NCBI RefSeq assembly: GCF_902168175.1
Contig: NZ_CABHOU010000095.1
Span: 186,001 to 250,000, forward strand
Reading direction: 5' to 3'
DNA length: 64,000 nt
DNA from: an uncultured Chitinophaga sp.
GTDB lineage: Bacteria > Bacteroidota > Bacteroidia > Chitinophagales > Chitinophagaceae
A model generated the notes under the pieces. The model did not search any database. It saw only the letters and a list, made by a program, of their open reading frames with translations, and was not told the origin of the DNA. Of the stretch, positions 53,765-61,994 are shown piece after piece. The first letter of the stretch is position 1. Each line of letters starts with the position of its first letter. Both the position numbers and the translations under genes were made by a program.

Positions 53765-53973
53765 TCATGAATAGTCCTGTTGGAGGTTGGCACCTCTTTT
53801 TGGAGGTGCTTTCCATTGTTTTTTAGGTATTCCATGATAATAAGTCACGTTGAACTCTTTGGCAATAGAGCCATAGCCTCCAGTACTGGCTAAATAAGCA
53901 GATACAACCTGGCGCATGAAAGTTGGCTCATACTTAAAGGAGCCGCCCCTTTTTTTTGTTGGATTTTATCCAT
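53765..53973 (-). pseudogene. remnant of a transposase N-terminal (helix-turn-helix) region
   Basis: On the minus strand an ATG at 53971-53973 begins MDKIQQKK and runs into an A8 tract. Shifting frame there continues as KRGGSFKYEPTFMRQVV, then AYLASTGGYGSIAKEFNVTY. This resembles the N-terminal HTH domain of IS3-type OrfA transposases of Bacteroidota. The similarity fades after about 45 residues and a stop occurs at 53765-53767. There is no OrfB or catalytic domain. It reads as a decayed insertion-sequence fragment with a frameshift. No terminal inverted repeats were found. Confidence 0.5.
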
Positions 53974-54125
53974 GTTTACTCTTTTGAAGGTGTAAACCTT
54001 TTTTAGGACGTGACCGGATCCGGCAGGGATGGCGCTGAGATGAATAGGTACTGTGGCGAACGCTCTACTACTGCGCGGTAACAATAAATAATCACTATCT
54101 TAGACCGTTACAACAGCTATTGTTT
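53974..54125. other. gap before the S9 peptidase gene
   Basis: With the stretch from 53409 this makes about 700 bases without an intact gene. It holds the two repeat arrays and the transposase remnant described separately. I see no clear promoter box for the peptidase gene. Confidence 0.4.
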
Positions 54126-56528
54126 ATGAAGAAATTATTACTCTCAGCCTTGCTGCTGGCGGCTTATCCGGTGTTTGCACAAGACGAGCTCAGGTACCAG
54201 CGGCCCGACCAGTCGATCTACGACCTTGCCATGGCGCCGGCCACGCCCGCAGCCAATTTTAATGAGAAAGGAACGATCATGCTGCTGCTGGGGCGCAGCA
54301 CTTACCCCACTATAGAAGAGCTGTCGCAGCCGGAGTACAGGCTGGCAGGGGTAAGGATTAATCCTGCCACATTCGGGCAAAGCCGCAGCGCTTATTATAC
54401 CAGCATTACCGTAGTAGATCCTGCTACGAAAAAACAGGCTCCCGTTACCGGTTTGCCTGCCGATGCGCGCATTGGCGCTATCAGTTGGTCGCCGTCCGAA
54501 AAGTATATTGCCTTCCTGGTTACAGGCGCAAACGGCATTACGCTCTGGAAAGCAGACGTGGCAACGAAGATAGCCACCCAGGTTAGCCAGCGTAAAATAA
54601 ACGCCACCCTGGGCAATCCTACCGTGTGGCTGGATGATGAACATATTTTAATACAATCGGTACCCGCCGCCCTTGGCGCCGCACCTCCCAAACCTTTGGC
54701 CGCAGAAGGGCCTACCGTACAGGAAACGAAGGGTAAGGCAGCACCCGCAGCTACCTACCAGGACCTGTTAAAGAACCCGTACGACGAAAAGCTGTTCGAC
54801 TATTACTTTCAGACGGAGCTGGTAGTTGTGGGCGGTGGAGCGGAGAAAGTCATTGGCGGTGCCGGTATATACACCAGCGTACGTCCATCGCCCGATAAGC
54901 AATATTTACTCATCAACCAGCTGCGTAAACCATATTCCTACCTGGTACCTGCCGAACGTTTTCCTACCAATGTGGAAGTATGGAAAGTTACCGGTGAAAA
55001 AGTAAAAACACTGGCAGAGAATCCGTTGGATGAAATTCGTCCCACCGGTTTTGATGCCACCGTTAGCTTTCCCCGCGCCTTTAACTGGCGGGCGGACGTA
55101 GCGGCTACTATCGTATGGGCACAGGCGTTGGATGGTGGTGATCCGCGTAAACGTATTGCGATACGTGATGAGGTGAAAATGCTGGCGGCTCCGTTTACGG
55201 GAGAGCCGGTAAGCCTGGCCCGCACCGCCATGCGTTACCGTGGCATCCAGTGGGGTAACAGTCAGCTGGCGCTGTTGGCAGAAGGTATGCGCAGCCTGCA
55301 GAAAACAAAGATTAGTAAGATAGATCCGTCTAACCCGGCGAAGGAGCCAGTTACGTTTATCGAACGTTCCGACAACGATCGTTACAACGATCCCGGTGAT
55401 CCGGTTACGGTGAAGAACAGCTTTGGTGCGCGGGTGTTGTACATCTCTCCTGCTAAAGATCTGCTGGTTACTTCCGAGGGCGCTTCGCCCGAAGGCGATA
55501 TGCCATTTGTAGCCACCTGGAACCTGGAAACAGGCAAACAAACGATCAAATGGCGCAGCGCAGCGCCTTATTACGAGTCGCCGGCAGAGATCATCGATCC
55601 TGCAAAGTTACTGGTAATTACCAGCCGCGAATCTGTAACAGAACCTGCGAACTATTTCCTGCGCGATATCAGTAAAAAGAAATCAACCCAGCTCACTTTC
55701 TTTACCCACCCGCAACCACAATTGCTGGGTGTAACGAAACAGCTGATGAAGTATAAACGCAAAGACGGTGTAGACCTTACCGCGATGTTGTACCTGCCCA
55801 AAGGTTACGACTCCACCCGCGACGGCCGCCTGCCTGTACTCATGTGGGCTTACCCCCGCGAGTATAAAAACGCCAGCGATGCAGCACAGGTAAGAGGCTC
55901 GCAATATCGCTTTACACGTGTAGGTTACGGCTCCGCCATCTTTTGGGTAACAAGAGGTTTTGCCGTGATGGATGCCGCCGAAATGCCAATTGTAGGCGAG
56001 GGTAATAAGGAGCCGAACGATAACTTCCTCGAGCAACTGGTCATGAATGCTGAAGCCGCTGCCGATAAAATTACCGGTATGGGTATTGGCGACAGGAATC
56101 GCCTGGCAGTTGGTGGGCACTCGTATGGCGCGTTTATGACCGCTAACCTGCTGGCGCATACCGACATCTTTAAGGCCGGTATTGCCCGCAGTGGTGCCTA
56201 CAACCGTACGCTTACCCCTTTTGGTTTCCAGAACGAGCAACGTACTTACTGGCAGGCTCCGGACATCTATTATAAAATGTCGCCCTTCTCTTATGCAGAT
56301 AAGATCAAAGAACCGATACTGATGATACACGGAGAGGCCGACAACAACTCCGGCACCTTCCCGATACAGAGCGAAAGGTTGTACAATGCCATCAAAGGTA
56401 ATGGCGGCACCGCCCGCCTGGTGTTCCTGCCACAGGAAAGTCATGGTTATGCGGCAAAAGAAAGCATTTTGCACATGTTGTGGGAAATGGACAACTGGTT
56501 AATCAAGTATGTGAAAGACGCTAAATAG
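54126..56528 (+). CDS. S9-family (prolyl-oligopeptidase-type) serine peptidase
   Basis: The 800-residue exported protein has a signal peptide (MKKLLLSALLLAAYPVFAQ, residues 1-19). A beta-propeller-like N-terminal region extends to about residue 520, and a C-terminal alpha/beta-hydrolase domain follows. The catalytic triad reads Ser666 in GGHSYGAF, Asp739 in HGEADNNS and His773 in ESHGY. The family cleaves short peptides; in Bacteroidota periplasmic members often act as dipeptidyl or acylaminoacyl peptidases. Which specificity applies is not evident. ATG 54126 starts the signal peptide; a TTG two codons earlier is less likely. A terminator follows 4 bases after the stop. Confidence 0.88.
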   Translation: MKKLLLSALLLAAYPVFAQDELRYQRPDQSIYDLAMAPATPAANFNEKGTIMLLLGRSTYPTIEELSQPEYRLAGVRINPATFGQSRSAYYTSITVVDPATKKQAPVTGLPADARIGAISWSPSEKYIAFLVTGANGITLWKADVATKIATQVSQRKINATLGNPTVWLDDEHILIQSVPAALGAAPPKPLAAEGPTVQETKGKAAPAATYQDLLKNPYDEKLFDYYFQTELVVVGGGAEKVIGGAGIYTSVRPSPDKQYLLINQLRKPYSYLVPAERFPTNVEVWKVTGEKVKTLAENPLDEIRPTGFDATVSFPRAFNWRADVAATIVWAQALDGGDPRKRIAIRDEVKMLAAPFTGEPVSLARTAMRYRGIQWGNSQLALLAEGMRSLQKTKISKIDPSNPAKEPVTFIERSDNDRYNDPGDPVTVKNSFGARVLYISPAKDLLVTSEGASPEGDMPFVATWNLETGKQTIKWRSAAPYYESPAEIIDPAKLLVITSRESVTEPANYFLRDISKKKSTQLTFFTHPQPQLLGVTKQLMKYKRKDGVDLTAMLYLPKGYDSTRDGRLPVLMWAYPREYKNASDAAQVRGSQYRFTRVGYGSAIFWVTRGFAVMDAAEMPIVGEGNKEPNDNFLEQLVMNAEAAADKITGMGIGDRNRLAVGGHSYGAFMTANLLAHTDIFKAGIARSGAYNRTLTPFGFQNEQRTYWQAPDIYYKMSPFSYADKIKEPILMIHGEADNNSGTFPIQSERLYNAIKGNGGTARLVFLPQESHGYAAKESILHMLWEMDNWLIKYVKDAK

Positions 56529-56532
56529 TAAC

Positions 56533-56564
56533 ATGCCGGGTGATGATCGCCCGGCATTTTTTTT
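56533..56564 (+). terminator. terminator after the S9 peptidase gene
   Basis: ATGCCGGG and CCCGGCAT pair around TGATGATCG, followed by T7. Confidence 0.8.
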
Positions 56565-56575
56565 ATCTTTACTTT

Positions 56576-57034
56576 ATGAACCGTATCCTGATTACCCTGT
56601 TTTGCATGCTGGGCGCATGGCAGTTGCATGCCCAAACCGTTAAGCCACTTACTTCGGGCATTTACCGTATTGTACCCAAAGGAACTAACGCCTATAAAGA
56701 TCAAAGCACCAATGAGACTTACTACCTTAGCGCCGCTGGTGCTGTTACCGTAAAAGATATGAAGTCGATAGCAACGGGCATCGCCAGCAACGGTTATGCA
56801 GAATTAACGATACAACTTAATGAGGCGGGTAAACTCCTTTTTTCAAAACTAACGCAGAAGAATGTAGGCAAAAAACTGGCGGTGCTGGTGAATGGCAAAG
56901 TGGTAATGGCCCCTCAGGTAATGTCGCCTATTACTGGTGGCAGTTTGAGTGTTAGCGGCTCCTTTAGTTTTGCGGAAGTAGATGCGATGAAGAAAGGACT
57001 GGACAAAGAAATGAAATCTGCACAAAAGAAATAA
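56576..57034 (+). CDS. stand-alone SecD P1-head-like exported protein
   Basis: The 152-residue protein has a signal peptide (ending LHAQ near residue 19). Its C-terminal ~75 residues resemble the P1 head subdomain of SecD: LTIQLNEAGKLLFSKLTQ, NVGKKLAVLVNGKVVMAPQV and ITGGSLSVSG are close to the SecD pattern of 'NVGR.LAIVLDGKVISAP...I.GG...ISG'. There are no membrane helices beyond the signal, so it cannot be a translocon subunit. Function is unknown; periplasmic protein binding is conceivable. A paralogue follows 16 bases downstream. Confidence 0.72.
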   Translation: MNRILITLFCMLGAWQLHAQTVKPLTSGIYRIVPKGTNAYKDQSTNETYYLSAAGAVTVKDMKSIATGIASNGYAELTIQLNEAGKLLFSKLTQKNVGKKLAVLVNGKVVMAPQVMSPITGGSLSVSGSFSFAEVDAMKKGLDKEMKSAQKK

Positions 57035-57050
57035 CCAAATCACCTTACCT

Positions 57051-57536
57051 ATGAAACACCTGTTAAAAATTGGTCTGGCCCTCATCGCCATGGCACCCCT
57101 CAACGTAAAAGCGCAGAGCGCAAAGAAATTACCTACAGGCATATACGAAATTGTACCTAAAAGTGCTTTCGGCTTCAAAGACGCCACTACCGGCAAGCCC
57201 GTATTCGTAGAACCTAAAACAGCCGTTACCATCAAACATTGCGTGGAACTGATCAAAGATTATGATATCAATGACGCCTCGCCGCTCATCAGTGTAAAAC
57301 TCGATAGCGCGGGCACAGTGCTGCTGAAGAAGCTGACAGGCCGCTTTGTAGGCAAAAAGATGGCGATCATAGCAGGCAATCAGCTGATAAGTACACCAGT
57401 GATCTCCGCACCGCTTTCCACCGGCTTCTTTCCGATCTCTAATCATTTTAACAATGCCGAAACCGAACGGTTAAAGGAGCAGTTGCAGGCAGAACTGGCT
57501 GCGACGAAACAGGTGCCGGCTACGGCGGTAAAGTAA
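57051..57536 (+). CDS. stand-alone SecD P1-head-like exported protein, paralogue
   Basis: The 161-residue protein has a signal peptide (ending VKAQ near residue 22) and shares TGIYEIVPK with TSGIYRIVPK of its neighbour, then ISVKLDSAGTVLLKKLT, VGKKMAIIAGNQLISTPVI and a degenerate GGS/ISG end (STGFFPIS). It appears to be a tandem duplicate that has diverged in the glycine loop. The two genes are probably co-transcribed, the first driven from a promoter between it and the peptidase terminator. Confidence 0.7.
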   Translation: MKHLLKIGLALIAMAPLNVKAQSAKKLPTGIYEIVPKSAFGFKDATTGKPVFVEPKTAVTIKHCVELIKDYDINDASPLISVKLDSAGTVLLKKLTGRFVGKKMAIIAGNQLISTPVISAPLSTGFFPISNHFNNAETERLKEQLQAELAATKQVPATAVK

Positions 57537-57670
57537 GGCGTAACCGGACGGGCAATGTCCAATATCGTACATCTGCGTTTTTATAATAATGTTTAATCAG
57601 ATTCATTATTAGGGAAATGCATTTTGGTATGGGGGATGCAGTGACAGGTTACCCAAAACCTTATGCAAAC

Positions 57671-60061
57671 ATGTTCAGGAACTATTTTAAGATCGCTTAC
57701 CGCAATCTGAAGCGTAACAAGAGTTACGCGATCATCAATATTGCTGGTCTGGCAACAGGCATTGCCGCCTGTGTACTCATTTTCCTGGTGCTGCACTACC
57801 AGCTCAGTTTCGATAACTTTCATCCCGATAGCGAACGCCTGTACCGGGTAGTGGTGGCGGATACCGGAGTAACCGGTGCCAGCCGCACAGATGCAATTGC
57901 ATTACCCATGCCCGGCGCGTTTAAACAGGAACTTACCCAGTTCGAGTACGTAAGCGGTGTGGCTAAAACCGATGGCGATCAGATATTGGTGAAAGAAGGT
58001 AGTGGCGAGCCAAAGAAGTTTTCGCAGGACAATGTGTTTTTCATAGACCCGGACTTCTTCAGCATGACTGGTTTTAAGTTCCTGGCAGGGGATAAAACGG
58101 TACTGAACGATCCCGATAATGCTGTGCTGAGCAGGCAAACGGCCGAACGGATGTACGGCTCCTGGCAGAACGCCTTGGGTAAAACCTTTAAGTACCGTAA
58201 TCGCCAGGATTGTAAAGTAGCTGCTATCATCGAAAATCCACCTGCAAATACAGATTTTAATATCCAGATGGCGTTTCGTCATCGTAATACCTATTTCGGC
58301 GGGTTTGAGGATTGGGTGAGTATCTCCAGCGGCTCCAACTTGTACGTGAAACTGCGCCCTGGTGTATCTGACGAACTGGTGCGCCGCGAAATGCGGGCGC
58401 TGGTGGTACGCCATGCGGCTAATTCGAAGCGCACGCCTTTCCTGCAACCGATGAACGAAGTACATTTCGATACCGATTATGAAAACCTGAGCGGTACCGT
58501 GGTGAGTAAAGCAAGCCGTATCACCTTGATACTGATCGGTGTGTTCCTGCTCATTACCGCCTGCGTGAATTTTATCAACCTCGCCACAGCGCAGGCCGTA
58601 AGCCGCTCCTGTGAAATAGGCGTGCGCAAAACACTGGGTAGCAGCCGCCGGCAGCTCATTATCCAGTTTATGAGCGAAATGCTGCTCATTACCATTACCG
58701 CTATGATAATTGGGGCCATCATTGCAGTGGTAACCCTTCCTTTTATAAACGATCTGCTGGAAACACGTGTAAGTCTGAACGCACAAAACATATTACCACT
58801 GGGCCTGTTCCTGGTAGGCATCACGCTTGTGGTGACGCTTCTCTCCGGGTTTTACCCGGCCATTGTATTATCGGGCTTTAACCCGGTGATGGCGCTGAAG
58901 AACAGGATTACGACCAGGACTATCGGCGGATTGTCGTTGCGCCGTGTACTGGTGGTATTCCAGTTCATGATCGCGCAGTCGCTGATTATAGGCACCCTGG
59001 TGGTATTGCAGCAAATGAATTATTTCAGCAGCACATCCATGGGGTATAATAAAGAATCGGTGGTAAACGTGCCTATACCACCAGACAGTGCCAGTCGCTC
59101 GAAAGTAGAAGTGTTACGCCAGCAATTGCTCGAATATCCGGGCATTACTATGATCAGCGCCAGTTCCGTAACGCCTTCCGATTTCGGGCATTGGTGGTCG
59201 GGTTTCCGGTACGATAACCGGGCCGAAGGCACTGGTTGGGCTACTACTATTAAATGGGGCGATGCAGATTTCTTTAAAGTGTACGATATACAGTTTGTAG
59301 CAGGGCATAGTTATTCCATGCAGTCGGACACCGTGCGTGAGTTTATTGTAAACGAGGCACTGGTGCGCAAGCTGGGGTTAAAAAGTCCGCAGGAGATCAT
59401 TGGGAAACGAATTAATTTATGGGATAAGATAGATGCGCCCGTAGTAGGTGTAGTAAAAGATTTTCATGGCAGCTCACTGCATGAGGCCATCGCCCCGATG
59501 CTGATGTCGTCGGCCATGCGCCAATACCGTACGCTGAATATACGCCTGTCTGCGGCCAATGTTAAACCGGTGATGGAACATATTGAAAAGTACTGGAACG
59601 CCGCTTATCCGGATTACACTTATTCCTATCAGTTCCTCGATGATAAAGTAGCCAGTTTTTACCGAGAAGAGCAGCAGCTGGCAACAGTGTACGAAATATT
59701 TGCGGGTATCGCCATCTTTATTTCCTGCCTGGGATTATATGGCCTGGTATCGTTTATGGCTGTGCAGCGGCAGAAGGAAATGGGTATCCGTAAGGTGATG
59801 GGAGCTTCCATCTCCAACATATTGTACCTGTTTTCCAGGGAGTTTACCATTCTTACACTGATTGCTTTCGTGATAGCAGCACCGTTGGCAGGATATTTTA
59901 TGAAATCGTGGCTGGAGAACTTTGAGTTCGGCATTAAACTGGGGGCAGGTATTTTCCTGGCCGCCATCGCATTGTCGGTGATGATTGCCTGGTTAACAGT
60001 AGGCGGCCGTGCGCTGAGTACTGCGCTGGCCAATCCGGTGAAAAGTCTGAAAGCAGAGTAA
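57671..60061 (+). CDS. MacB/FtsX-type ABC transporter permease
   Basis: The 796-residue protein has the MacB-FtsX layout used twice. An N-terminal helix (NYFKIAYRNLKRNKSYAIINIAG) is followed by a periplasmic MacB_PCD-like domain, three membrane helices (about 275-420), a second periplasmic domain and a C-terminal FtsX domain with three helices. RKVMGAS near residue 705 and RKTLGSS near 325 are the coupling-helix motifs of this family. No ATP-binding subunit is adjacent. Such 'orphan' permeases are common in Bacteroidota. ATG 57671 is preferred since it starts the conserved N terminus. Confidence 0.88.
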   Translation: MFRNYFKIAYRNLKRNKSYAIINIAGLATGIAACVLIFLVLHYQLSFDNFHPDSERLYRVVVADTGVTGASRTDAIALPMPGAFKQELTQFEYVSGVAKTDGDQILVKEGSGEPKKFSQDNVFFIDPDFFSMTGFKFLAGDKTVLNDPDNAVLSRQTAERMYGSWQNALGKTFKYRNRQDCKVAAIIENPPANTDFNIQMAFRHRNTYFGGFEDWVSISSGSNLYVKLRPGVSDELVRREMRALVVRHAANSKRTPFLQPMNEVHFDTDYENLSGTVVSKASRITLILIGVFLLITACVNFINLATAQAVSRSCEIGVRKTLGSSRRQLIIQFMSEMLLITITAMIIGAIIAVVTLPFINDLLETRVSLNAQNILPLGLFLVGITLVVTLLSGFYPAIVLSGFNPVMALKNRITTRTIGGLSLRRVLVVFQFMIAQSLIIGTLVVLQQMNYFSSTSMGYNKESVVNVPIPPDSASRSKVEVLRQQLLEYPGITMISASSVTPSDFGHWWSGFRYDNRAEGTGWATTIKWGDADFFKVYDIQFVAGHSYSMQSDTVREFIVNEALVRKLGLKSPQEIIGKRINLWDKIDAPVVGVVKDFHGSSLHEAIAPMLMSSAMRQYRTLNIRLSAANVKPVMEHIEKYWNAAYPDYTYSYQFLDDKVASFYREEQQLATVYEIFAGIAIFISCLGLYGLVSFMAVQRQKEMGIRKVMGASISNILYLFSREFTILTLIAFVIAAPLAGYFMKSWLENFEFGIKLGAGIFLAAIALSVMIAWLTVGGRALSTALANPVKSLKAE

Positions 60062-60080
60062 CTGCCAATTTTATATGTTG

Positions 60081-60115
60081 AAGCCGGGAGTTGTACAGCT
60101 CCCGGCTTTCTTTTT
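60081..60115 (+). terminator. terminator after the permease gene
   Basis: AAGCCGGGAG and CTCCCGGCTT form a 10-bp stem, followed by TCTTTTTC. Confidence 0.8.
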
Positions 60116-60181
60116 CCCACCCAGCCTCTCCTCCTTTAAAAGTCCAATTCATTTCCTTATTTTACAGGAATAATGTTTGGT

Positions 60182-60189
60182 TAGCTTTG
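60182..60189 (+). promoter_or_regulatory. -7 box (TAGCTTTG) before the ECF sigma gene
   Basis: TAGCTTTG fits TAnnTTTG and ends only 8 bases before the ATG at 60198, so the mRNA would have almost no 5' leader. The -33 region is not well conserved. Confidence 0.45.
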
Positions 60190-60197
60190 TCTAATAC

Positions 60198-60797
60198 ATG
60201 TCAGAGATCCGTAGTACAGATGAAATCTTACGCAGCTGGTGGGAGGCGGTCTTGAATGGTGATACACAGGCATATGCACACGTTCATGAGCTGCTGCACC
60301 CGGTATTGTACCGGTACGCCTTTGCTATGCTTAACGACGATGCATTGGCCAACGATGTAGTGCAAGACCTTTTCATAAAGATATGGTTCCGCAGAGAACG
60401 CATAGGTATGCTGCAGAGCGTGAAGGCCTATTTCCTGATTTCCCTGCGCCGCCAAACGCTGAACCAGCTACGAAGTTTGCGCCGCCTGCAGATACTGGCC
60501 CCTACCGAGCCGGATATTGAATTTTCCGCAGAAGATATTATTATAGAAGAAGAGCATAAGCAGGACCTGCGCGATAAACTGGCCCGTTACCTCAACGAAT
60601 TGCCTAAACGCCAGAAGGAGGTTGTGTACCTGTACTATTACGAAGAACTTTCCTACGAAGAAATAGCGGCCATTATGGAGATTAATTACCAGTCGGTACT
60701 CAATCTCATGCAAAAAGCGATTAAACAACTGCGCGGCCTTGTGTCTCAAATTCCTTTACTGGGGCCAGTTTGGCTGGTGTCCACGATTATTTTTTAA
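60198..60797 (+). CDS. ECF-type RNA polymerase sigma factor
   Basis: The 199-residue sigma factor has region 2 (ANDVVQDLFIKIWFRRERIGM then VKAYFLISLRRQTLNQLR, about residues 51-95) and region 4 (LPKRQKEVVYLYYYEELSYEE then IAAIMEINYQSVLNLMQKAI, about 133-173). A hydrophobic C-terminal tail is unusual but short. It is followed by a FecR gene and a SusC-type receptor, the standard trans-envelope signalling set in which the receptor's STN domain relays nutrient binding to FecR and releases the sigma factor. Confidence 0.88.
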   Translation: MSEIRSTDEILRSWWEAVLNGDTQAYAHVHELLHPVLYRYAFAMLNDDALANDVVQDLFIKIWFRRERIGMLQSVKAYFLISLRRQTLNQLRSLRRLQILAPTEPDIEFSAEDIIIEEEHKQDLRDKLARYLNELPKRQKEVVYLYYYEELSYEEIAAIMEINYQSVLNLMQKAIKQLRGLVSQIPLLGPVWLVSTIIF

Positions 60798-60863
60798 AAA
60801 TCTTTAACAAAAAGGAGTATCCGGGTATTTAATCGGGTGTCTTACTTACAAAAGCGCGCAATT

Positions 60864-61757
60864 ATGGAAGAGCGTTCTGTGCCAGGCAAAGATGGATCGA
60901 TGCCCATCCGGTTCAGACAACGACCGGTGACGGAGGAAATGACCAAGGAGAACTGGAGTAACGTGGAAGCGGGTATCGAAAAGGAGTATACCTCTGCTAA
61001 AAAGCGGGGGACTATGCGCCGTGCGGTCGCAGTGCTTTCTATTATGTTGTTGTTAGCCGCAGGCGGTTATATTGGACGGATGATCTATTGCGCCCGTACA
61101 ACTAATTTTACCACCGCTTACGGCGAAATTAAACGCCTGGTGCTGCCCGATAGTTCCATTGTATACCTCAACGCCAACTCCTCTATTAGTATTCCTGCGG
61201 TATGGGACTCGGAAGAAAGCAGGAGTGTGTGGCTGAAAGGGGAAGCGTATTTTGAGATTACGAAGAGGCCGGGGCAGGGTAATGCGAAATTCATCGTTCA
61301 TACTAATAATGTAGATGTGGAGGTATTGGGTACAAAGTTTAACGTAAATATCCTTTCCCAAAAAACCACCGTATCGCTAAAAGAAGGTAAAGTGCAGCTG
61401 ATGGCGAAAGAGGTGCCCGAGGCGGGCCCTGGGACTTATGTGATGAGTCCTGGCGAAGAAGTACAATTTTCGGAAAAGAAACCTTTTCATAAAGTATTTA
61501 CCAATGTAGAACAGATAGCGGACTGGCGCAATCACCGTTATCATTTCGATAACACTACACTGGCAGATATTACGGAACTGATACGCACGAAGTTTGGTTA
61601 TGAAGTAGTAATCGCCGATACGGCCCTTAATGGTCGTAACATCAGTGGCGACCTCTCCGCCAACGATATCGACCAGTTTACAAAAGCGTTGTCAATTACC
61701 ATGAATATCAAAATCGAAAAGAAAGATCAGCAATTGATTTTTAAAACAAAGAACTAA
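60864..61757 (+). CDS. FecR-family anti-sigma factor
   Basis: The 297-residue inner-membrane protein has a short cytoplasmic N-terminal region and one transmembrane helix (AVAVLSIMLLLAAGGYIG, about residues 51-68). The periplasmic FecR domain shows YGEIKRLVLPDSSIVYLNANS, VWLKGEAYFEI, VEVLGTKFNVN and VSLKEGKVQLM. A C-terminal DUF4974-like region follows (FDNTTLADITELI then ISGDLSAND). Start choice is uncertain: GTG 60837 would add 9 residues. It pairs with the sigma factor 66 bases upstream and the TonB receptor downstream. Confidence 0.87.
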   Translation: MEERSVPGKDGSMPIRFRQRPVTEEMTKENWSNVEAGIEKEYTSAKKRGTMRRAVAVLSIMLLLAAGGYIGRMIYCARTTNFTTAYGEIKRLVLPDSSIVYLNANSSISIPAVWDSEESRSVWLKGEAYFEITKRPGQGNAKFIVHTNNVDVEVLGTKFNVNILSQKTTVSLKEGKVQLMAKEVPEAGPGTYVMSPGEEVQFSEKKPFHKVFTNVEQIADWRNHRYHFDNTTLADITELIRTKFGYEVVIADTALNGRNISGDLSANDIDQFTKALSITMNIKIEKKDQQLIFKTKN

Positions 61758-61994
61758 ATCTGCTTATAAGCTTTTTTCAAGCACGGTATACGGCTTTGAT
61801 TATGAGAGAAACCTGGAAACAGGACTGTTTATTGACCTATTAGAAGACGCACGTTATAGTTCCTGGCAAACGGATCTTACATCAGGATCGGGTAGAAAGT
61901 ACCCGTGAGAATCTGAACAACTGCTAAATGCACAAATCAACTAAAACTAGGTAGAAGAAAAAAATCATTAACGCTTACAAACAAATTCCACATC

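Noticed and set aside
53890-54084. 64-codon minus-strand frame beginning upstream of the transposase remnant
   Set aside because: It includes the first residues of the remnant but continues in the wrong frame after the A8 tract.
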